From JABDGR01 sp035546135 (lineage in GTDB: Bacteria > Verrucomicrobiota > Verrucomicrobiia > Opitutales > JABDGR01), in assembly GCA_035546135.1 (NCBI GenBank), contig DASZWY010000230.1, forward strand, positions 1 to 10,845: a DNA stretch of 10,845 nt, in the 5' to 3' direction. Positions 7,008 through 10,845 of this stretch are shown here, piece by piece (position 1 is the stretch's first letter; the number at the start of each line of letters is the position of its first letter). The notes below the pieces were generated by a model, which made no database searches, was not told the DNA's origin, and worked only from the letters and a program-made list of their open reading frames with translations. The translations under genes were made by a program, and so were the position numbers.

Positions 7008-7850
7008 CTACTGCTGCTGTTGCTGCTGAGCCTGACGGGGCTGGTCGCGATGTGCGAGCTTGGCGAGGGCGATTCGAGCGGCCTGTTCCTCGGCTTCCTT
7101 TTTCGAGCGGCCGGCGCCTTCGCCCAAAATTTCGCCATGCACGTCGAGCTCGACGTGGAAGACTTTGGCGTGGTCCGGGCCGGTGGTCTCGCGGAGGCGG
7201 TAATTATGCGCCTGCGGCTGGCCGCCGCGCGCCAGCCATTCCTGGAGGCGGCCCTTGGGATTGTCGCCGCTGAGCAATTCGGCGCGGAGTTCGTCGAGGT
7301 CGCCAAACCATTGCAGGATGACGCCGCGGGCGGTGGTGTAATCACTGTCGAGATAAACGGCGCCGACGAGGGCCTCGAAGGCGTCCTCTTGCGACGACAT
7401 CCATTCGCGGCCGCCGGCAGCGACATCGCCCTTGGCGAGACGCAGGCAGGCGGGCAGGCCGAGTTTGCGCGAGAGCGTGGCGAGGAGTTCGCCCTTGCCA
7501 AGGGCGGAACGGGCGCGGGCGAGGCCACCTTCGCGCTCGCCGGGCAGGTCGTGAAACAGGCGCTCGGCGAGCACAAGGTTGAGCACGGCGTCGCCCAAAA
7601 ACTCGAGGCGCTGGTTGTGCTTCACGCGGTGGCGCTCCTGCTGCGCGTAGGACGGATGCGTGAGGGCCTCCTCGAGCAATTCACGATTGCGGAATTGATA
7701 ACCGAGGCGTTCCTGCAAAGCTTCGAGGGACGGGTCGCGCGGCTCGGTCGCGCCAAAGCGGCGGGAGACAAACCGCGTCAGGCGCGCGAGCAGGGAATCC
7801 TCCGGGCGCGGCGCGGTCGGCTTGGGGCGCGGTTTGGCTTTTTTCGGCAT
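7008..7850 (-). CDS. rnc: Ribonuclease III
   Basis: This 280-residue protein cleaves double-stranded RNA and matures rRNA precursors and structured leaders. The catalytic domain (about 41-190) has 'THPSYAQQ' and the signature NQRLEFLGDAVL (79-90) with Glu83 and Asp87. The second metal-binding pair lies in 'EDAFEALVGAVYLDSDY' (Asp156, Glu159). A double-stranded RNA-binding domain follows (about 195-265), with 'NPKGRLQEW' and 'GRSKKEAEEQAA'. The position equivalent to E. coli Glu38 is Gln80; Gln there is also seen in Dicer-type sequences, and it is not one of the essential metal ligands. Compared with the about 226-residue E. coli enzyme, it has an N-terminal extension rich in Lys/Arg/Pro (1-35) and a tail of six glutamines (275-280). 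The glycosyltransferase gene follows after 34 bases. The start codon lies 10 bases from a repeat array that could form a hairpin in the leader (see 7861-8027). No Shine-Dalgarno is seen. Confidence 0.97.
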   Translation of the reverse strand: MPKKAKPRPKPTAPRPEDSLLARLTRFVSRRFGATEPRDPSLEALQERLGYQFRNRELLEEALTHPSYAQQERHRVKHNQRLEFLGDAVLNLVLAERLFHDLPGEREGGLARARSALGKGELLATLSRKLGLPACLRLAKGDVAAGGREWMSSQEDAFEALVGAVYLDSDYTTARGVILQWFGDLDELRAELLSGDNPKGRLQEWLARGGQPQAHNYRLRETTGPDHAKVFHVELDVHGEILGEGAGRSKKEAEEQAARIALAKLAHRDQPRQAQQQQQQ

Positions 7851-7860
7851 GAAGGAAAAT

Positions 7861-7896
7861 GGCGACGGAAGCCACCGAGGCGACTAAGGCGACCGA
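7861..7896 (+). repeat. Four tandem 9-base units, left arm of an inverted pair
   Basis: Four consecutive units fit GGCGACYRA loosely: GGCGACGGA, AGCCACCGA, GGCGACTAA, GGCGACCGA. The array lies between the rnc start (7850) and the parA stop (8036). Similar units run in the opposite orientation at 7992-8027, so the two arrays can pair in RNA. Read from an ATG at 7859 the arm gives a 16-codon frame of Ala-Thr-Glu/Lys triplets, most likely a by-product of the repeat. Confidence 0.75.
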
Positions 7897-7991
7897 GGGT
7901 CGGGCATGAGATGGGTTATGCTTATGGCCAATGGGAGGCCAGGGCGGGATTCCGGTTGGAATTTTTCACGGCAGCAAAGTGGCCGGCAAGC

Positions 7992-8027
7992 CTAGTCGCA
8001 TCAGTGGCCTTCGTCGCCTCAGTCGCC
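7992..8027 (-). repeat. Four tandem 9-base units, right arm of an inverted pair
   Basis: On the minus strand, starting 8 bases after the parA stop codon, the units are GGCGACTGA, GGCGACGAA, GGCCACTGA and TGCGACTAG. They match the plus-strand units at 7861-7896. Shifted by one unit, 21 of 27 positions agree between arms; unshifted, 25 of 36 agree. The spacer of 95 bases contains a small perfect hairpin (ATTCC-GGTT-GGAAT, 7949-7962). Confidence 0.75.
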
Positions 8028-8035
8028 TTTGATAA

Positions 8036-8827
8036 TTATTTGGCGGTGGCGGAAAGCGAAAAGCGCTGGGCGACTTCGGCGGCGAGTTTGCCGTAGGCGA
8101 CCGCGCCGGCGCAGAGGGCGTCGTATTCGAAAATGGACTGGCCGAAGCTCGGCGCTTCGCTCAGGCGCACGGAGCGCGGGATGAAGGCGTCAAAAACCAG
8201 CGCGGGGAAATGCTTGCGCACCTCGTCGGCCACCTGGCGGGAAAGGTTGGTGCGCACGTCATACATCGTGAGGATGATGCCGCCGACGGCGAGGCGTTCG
8301 TTGACACCGGCCTGCTTGAGCTGCTCGACGACGTTGAGGATTTGGCTGAGGCCCTCCATCGCCAGGTATTCGCACTGGAGGGCGATGAGCAGGAAATTCG
8401 CGGCGGCAAGGCTGTTCATCGAGATGAGGCCGAGCGCGGGCGGACAATCGAGGATGACCGCGCCGAAGCGGTCGCCCTCGACGAGGGGTTTGAGCACTTC
8501 GCGCAGTTGGATCAGGTAGTCGTCCTTCTGGCCGAGTTCGATTTCGATGGCGGCAAGGTCGACCTCGGAGGGGATGAGGAAGAGATTTTCCTGACGGGTG
8601 GCGAGCACCTTGTCGGCGGCGGCGCCTTCACCGTGGAGGGGGCCATAGAGGCTGCGGCCGGCCTCTTTTTCAAAGCCCAGGCCGCTGCTGGCATTGGCCT
8701 GGGGGTCGAGGTCGACAATGAGCGTGGGGACGCCCTGGCGCGCGAGGCCGAAGCCCAGATTGATGGCGGTGGTGGTTTTGCCCACCCCGCCCTTCTGGTT
8801 GGCAATGGAAAATACAGTCGCCGGCAT
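8036..8827 (-). CDS. parA: ParA/Soj-family chromosome-partitioning ATPase
   Basis: The protein has 263 residues, the usual size of chromosomal Soj-type ParA without an N-terminal DNA-binding domain. It has the deviant Walker A QKGGVGKTT (11-19, signature Lys12 and catalytic Lys17), the switch-I/A' motif VDLDPQAN (38-45) and Walker B VILDCPP (124-130, Asp127). The C-terminal 'IPRSVRLSEAPSFGQSI' stretch is typical of the Soj/ParA group. The family binds DNA non-specifically as an ATP dimer and moves ParB-bound origins. The ATG at 8825-8827 gives the standard N-terminus 'MPATVFSIANQKGG'; the longer open frame to 8980 adds a segment unlike ParA. The usual parB partner does not follow: the next gene is rnc, and the gene on the other side is divergent nadC, so parB, if present, lies elsewhere. 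No parS-like palindrome was found. A 14-base dyad abuts the start codon. Confidence 0.93.
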   Translation of the reverse strand: MPATVFSIANQKGGVGKTTTAINLGFGLARQGVPTLIVDLDPQANASSGLGFEKEAGRSLYGPLHGEGAAADKVLATRQENLFLIPSEVDLAAIEIELGQKDDYLIQLREVLKPLVEGDRFGAVILDCPPALGLISMNSLAAANFLLIALQCEYLAMEGLSQILNVVEQLKQAGVNERLAVGGIILTMYDVRTNLSRQVADEVRKHFPALVFDAFIPRSVRLSEAPSFGQSIFEYDALCAGAVAYGKLAAEVAQRFSLSATAK

Positions 8828-8841
8828 GATGCCACGGCATC
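8828..8841 (-). promoter_or_regulatory. Perfect-arm dyad abutting the parA start codon
   Basis: On the minus strand GATGCC-GT-GGCATC ends immediately before the parA ATG. It has six-base arms around a two-base centre. It could be a small operator (ParA proteins often autoregulate) or a short hairpin (five-base stem, four-base loop) where the ribosome must bind. It may also be chance in GC-rich DNA; only one copy is seen. Confidence 0.35.
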
Positions 8842-8899
8842 TTGTCCGAGTGCGCGCCCGAGTCGAGACCGGAAAAAGCGGGACAAAATGCGGAGCGCG

Positions 8900-8920
8900 A
8901 AATGTTGAATGAGGAATGAC
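8900..8920 (+). repeat. Three 7-base tandem units in the parA-nadC gap
   Basis: AAATGTT, GAATGAG and GAATGAC follow one another, a degenerate 7-base tandem repeat around AATG. It lies in the 189-base divergent gap (8828-9016), which otherwise shows no recognisable element apart from the dyad at parA. I see no clear promoter for either gene in this gap. Confidence 0.45.
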
Positions 8921-9016
8921 GCGCCACTGAGCGGAAAGACCGGCGGCGAGATTTATCACTCCCCGTTCCAGATTCCGCACTTTACATCCCCGCTTTAATT
9001 TCTAGCCTCTCCCCGC

Positions 9017-9976
9017 ATGCCGCCCCGCGCGAAGTCCGCTGCCTCCGCCCCGCCCGCCAAACCGGCGGCCGCGGCGTTCGCACAGCGGCTGGGGTGGGAG
9101 GAGTTGGACGTGGCGTATTTGCGGCAATTGATCACCTTGGCGCGCGAAGAAGACCTGGCGGGGGCGGGGCTGGCGCGGCCGGTGACCCCGGGGGACGTGA
9201 CGACATCGTCGCTGGTGGGCGAAGCGCCGGCGAAGGCGGACTTTGCGGCGCGGCGGGCGTTGATGGTGTGCGGGCTGCCGCTGCTGCCCTTGATTTTTGA
9301 GGCATTTGGCCCGGGTTGCGTGGTGAAGGCCGCGCCGGGAATGCGCGACGGCCAGGCGGTGGCGAAGGGCCAGGTGCTGGCGACGGTGACCGGTCCGGCA
9401 GCGACTTTATTAAAGGCCGAACGCACGGCGCTGAATTTTTTCCAGAAGCTTTCCGGCGTGGCGACGCAGACGGCGCAATATGTCGCCGCGCTGGGCCACA
9501 GCACGACCAAGCTGCTCGACACGCGCAAGACGACGCCGGGCTTTCGAATGCTCGAGAAATACGCGGTCGGCTGCGGCGGGGGGTGGAACTACCGGCTGGG
9601 CCTCTTTGACCGCGTGCTGATCAAGGACAACCATCTGGCGGCGGCGCACGCGACCACGGGCGCGCGTTTGGCGGCGGCGGTGCGGCAGGTGCGCGCGCGC
9701 CATCCGAAGCTGCTGATTGAATGCGAAGTGGACGCGCTGGAACAGATTCCGCCGGTGCTCGAGGCGGGCGCGGAGGTCGTGCTGCTGGATAATTTTTCGC
9801 CGGCGGCGCTGACCAAGGCGGTGGCGCTGATCGGGCGCAAGGCGTGCACGGAAGCGAGCGGGGGCGTAACCCTCGAGTCGCTGCCGGAACTGGGGCGCAT
9901 CGGGCTGGACTTTATTTCGAGCGGCGCGCTGGTGCATCACGCGCCATGGGCGGACATCGGGCTGGACTGGCGGTGA
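9017..9976 (+). CDS. nadC: Nicotinate-nucleotide pyrophosphorylase (quinolinate phosphoribosyltransferase), carboxylating
   Basis: This 319-residue enzyme converts quinolinate and PRPP to nicotinate mononucleotide, CO2 and pyrophosphate in de novo NAD synthesis. Family motifs in order are 'EEDLAGAG' and 'GDVTTSSL' (44-66), AERTALNFFQKLSGVAT (134-150) with Arg136, LDTRKTTPGFR (167-177) with Arg170 and Lys171, 'KYAVGCGGGWNYRLGLFD' (181-198), LIKDNH (201-206) with Lys203, IECEVD (234-239) with Glu235, and VLLDNF (255-260) with Asp258. The C-terminal 'ISSGALVHHAP' matches the family's 'ISVGALTHS' loop. One key residue differs: the near-universal Asn-His-Arg is Asn-Tyr-Arg (Tyr192), as discussed in the findings. 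An N-terminal Ala/Pro-rich extension of about 25 residues precedes the domain. The ATG at 9017 lacks a Shine-Dalgarno, and a slightly later start cannot be excluded. nadA and nadB are not in the window. Confidence 0.95.
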   Translation: MPPRAKSAASAPPAKPAAAAFAQRLGWEELDVAYLRQLITLAREEDLAGAGLARPVTPGDVTTSSLVGEAPAKADFAARRALMVCGLPLLPLIFEAFGPGCVVKAAPGMRDGQAVAKGQVLATVTGPAATLLKAERTALNFFQKLSGVATQTAQYVAALGHSTTKLLDTRKTTPGFRMLEKYAVGCGGGWNYRLGLFDRVLIKDNHLAAAHATTGARLAAAVRQVRARHPKLLIECEVDALEQIPPVLEAGAEVVLLDNFSPAALTKAVALIGRKACTEASGGVTLESLPELGRIGLDFISSGALVHHAPWADIGLDWR

Positions 9977-9987
9977 AAACCAAAGGA

Positions 9988-10015
9988 TTGCGCGAGGCCG
10001 CTGAGGGAGTAGTAT
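9988..10015 (+). promoter_or_regulatory. Weak sigma-70-like promoter candidate for the efflux adaptor gene
   Basis: TTGCGC and TAGTAT are separated by 16 bases in the 66-base gap after nadC, with the -10-like box 27 bases before the adaptor ATG. Three and four of six positions match the sigma-70 consensus. The boxes are weak and the promoter rules of this phylum are poorly known to me, so this is only a candidate. Confidence 0.25.
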
Positions 10016-10042
10016 CGGCGGGCTACCACCCCATCTTTTGCC

Positions 10043-10845
10043 ATGAGCCATGACACCAGCAGCCTTGAGGGGCTGCGCATTGACCGCAGCGCCGCCCCGC
10101 CGAAATCCACGGGCGGGCTGATGGTGCTGATTGTCATTGTATTACTGGCGGCGGGAGCAGGCGCGGCGTTCTGGGCCCGGCAGCCCAAGGCCATCATGGT
10201 GCAGGTGGCGACGGCGCAGGAATTTGCGCCGGGAACACAGGACAAGACGCTGCTCAACGCCTCGGGCTACGTGACGGCGCGGCGCGAGGCGACCATTTCG
10301 TCGAAAACCACGGGCAAGGTGATCGACGTGCTCGTCGAAGAGGGCATGAAGGTCGAGGAAGGCCAGGTACTGGCGCATCTCGATGCGACGAACACCCAGG
10401 CGAGCCTGGATGAAGCGCAGGCACAACTGGAATCCATGAAGCGCGCGCTGACCGAGACCCAGCCGACACTGGAGAACGCGGAGCGCGACCTCGACCGGTA
10501 TACGCAACTCTCGACGCAGAACTTTGTCAGCAAGTCCGACCTTGACCGCTACACGACCCAGGTGGCGGCGCTCAAGGCGAAGGTGGACCATCAGCAGGCG
10601 GACATCGCCGTCGCGGAGCGCACGGTGGCGGTGTGGAAACAGCAACTGGACGACAATACCATCCGCGCGCCGTTCGCGGGCGTGGTGATCTCAAAGGACG
10701 CACAACCCGGCGAGATGATTTCGCCGATTTCCGCCGGCGGCGGGTTCACGCGCACGGGCATTTGCACGGTGGTGGACATGAGTTCGCTGGAAATTGACGT
10801 GGACGTGAACGAGAGCTACATCAACCGCGTGCAGCCCGGGCAGCC
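10043..10845 (+). CDS. HlyD/MacA-type efflux periplasmic adaptor (membrane fusion protein), 3' end outside window
   Basis: The ATG at 10043-10045 opens a frame of 267 codons that runs off the right edge without a stop. Residues 1-24 are cytoplasmic, and a single membrane anchor (25-44) is followed by a periplasmic domain. The two lipoyl half-motifs are 'GKVIDVLVEEGMKVEEGQVL' (91-110) and 'IRAPFAGVVISKDAQPGEMI' (207-226). Between them is an alpha-helical hairpin (about 116-200), including 'NFVSKSDLDRYTTQVAALKAK', as is usual for adaptors that bridge an inner-membrane pump and a TolC-like outer-membrane channel. A beta-barrel domain begins after 'TVVDMSSLEIDVDVNESYINRV' (242-263). The membrane-anchored form and 'IDVDVNES' segment fit adaptors paired with MacB-like ABC transporters as well as RND pumps; the gene after the window edge would decide. 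It follows nadC by 66 bases and is functionally unrelated to it. Confidence 0.9.
   Translation, partial: MSHDTSSLEGLRIDRSAAPPKSTGGLMVLIVIVLLAAGAGAAFWARQPKAIMVQVATAQEFAPGTQDKTLLNASGYVTARREATISSKTTGKVIDVLVEEGMKVEEGQVLAHLDATNTQASLDEAQAQLESMKRALTETQPTLENAERDLDRYTQLSTQNFVSKSDLDRYTTQVAALKAKVDHQQADIAVAERTVAVWKQQLDDNTIRAPFAGVVISKDAQPGEMISPISAGGGFTRTGICTVVDMSSLEIDVDVNESYINRVQPGQ

Noticed and set aside
6974..7576. Upstream extension of the glycosyltransferase reading frame
   Set aside because: The extra 201 residues are the out-of-frame image of rnc, rich in Ala/Pro/Ser/Arg, and the first GT-C span starts soon after the ATG at 6973.
7859..7909. A 16-codon plus-strand frame of Ala-Thr-Glu/Lys triplets
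   Set aside because: It is explained by the 9-base repeat being a multiple of three; there is no ribosome-binding site and it faces away from the neighbouring genes.
7949..7966. Hairpin ATTCC-GGTT-GGAAT followed by Ts as a plus-strand terminator
   Set aside because: The stem is only five base pairs and AT-containing, and no plus-strand gene ends here.
6975..8096. A 373-codon plus-strand open frame opposite rnc
   Set aside because: It is antisense to the conserved RNase III motifs and runs through the repeat arrays into parA; no family features are seen.
8828..8980. Longer ParA starting at 8980
   Set aside because: The added 51 residues do not resemble ParA, whereas the ATG at 8827 places the Walker A at the usual residue 11-19.
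8828..9016. parS site or clear divergent promoter between parA and nadC
   Set aside because: I looked for a TGTTTCACGTGAAACA-like palindrome and for paired -35/-10 boxes and found only weak partial matches.

Overview
The window looks like chromosomal DNA of a GC-rich Gram-negative bacterium, most likely a member of the Verrucomicrobiota (Opitutae-like). The main pointers are the large multi-membrane Ser/Thr kinase with a Verrucomicrobia/Planctomycetes/Acidobacteria-style zinc ribbon ahead of the catalytic domain, two lipobox proteins, a thioredoxin-fold lipoprotein of the 'FTGSDWC' type, and a near absence of Shine-Dalgarno sequences (one good one in eight starts). The assignment is an inference; there is no rRNA or other phylogenetic marker here. 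I see no mobile element, CRISPR array, tRNA or phage gene.

Layout. Positions 1-8827 carry six genes, all on the minus strand. In transcription order they are a Soj-like ParA ATPase (8036-8827), ribonuclease III (7008-7850), a GT-C fold membrane glycosyltransferase (5417-6973), a 1215-residue composite membrane Ser/Thr kinase (1649-5296), a thioredoxin-fold lipoprotein (1045-1572) and a bilobed aspartic protease-like lipoprotein with a C-terminal PDZ domain (1-1038, cut by the window edge). Positions 9017-10845 carry two plus-strand genes: nadC (9017-9976) and the start of a HlyD/MacA-type efflux adaptor (10043 onward, cut by the right edge). parA and nadC are divergent across a 189-base gap. 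No gene-free stretch exceeds 300 bases.

How the genes relate. The last two minus-strand genes are 6 bases apart and both encode lipoproteins, so they are probably co-transcribed and act together in the cell envelope; the kinase lies 76 bases upstream and may join them. A possible terminator after the glycosyltransferase separates that gene from the kinase. rnc and the glycosyltransferase are 34 bases apart. parA, rnc and nadC are housekeeping functions.

Points most worth a second look: (1) the kinase architecture, a PLDc_N-like membrane module, zinc ribbon, intact kinase, about nine or ten further membrane spans, TolC-like helices and three copies of a D-[YF]-E-N motif; (2) an inverted pair of 36-base arrays of a 9-base repeat filling the leader of rnc, which could fold into an RNase III substrate in front of the RNase III gene itself; (3) a NadC whose conserved Asn-His-Arg motif reads Asn-Tyr-Arg; (4) a lipoprotein containing two complete retropepsin-like halves plus PDZ. 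I do not see a clearly new multi-gene system; the novelty is in these individual features.
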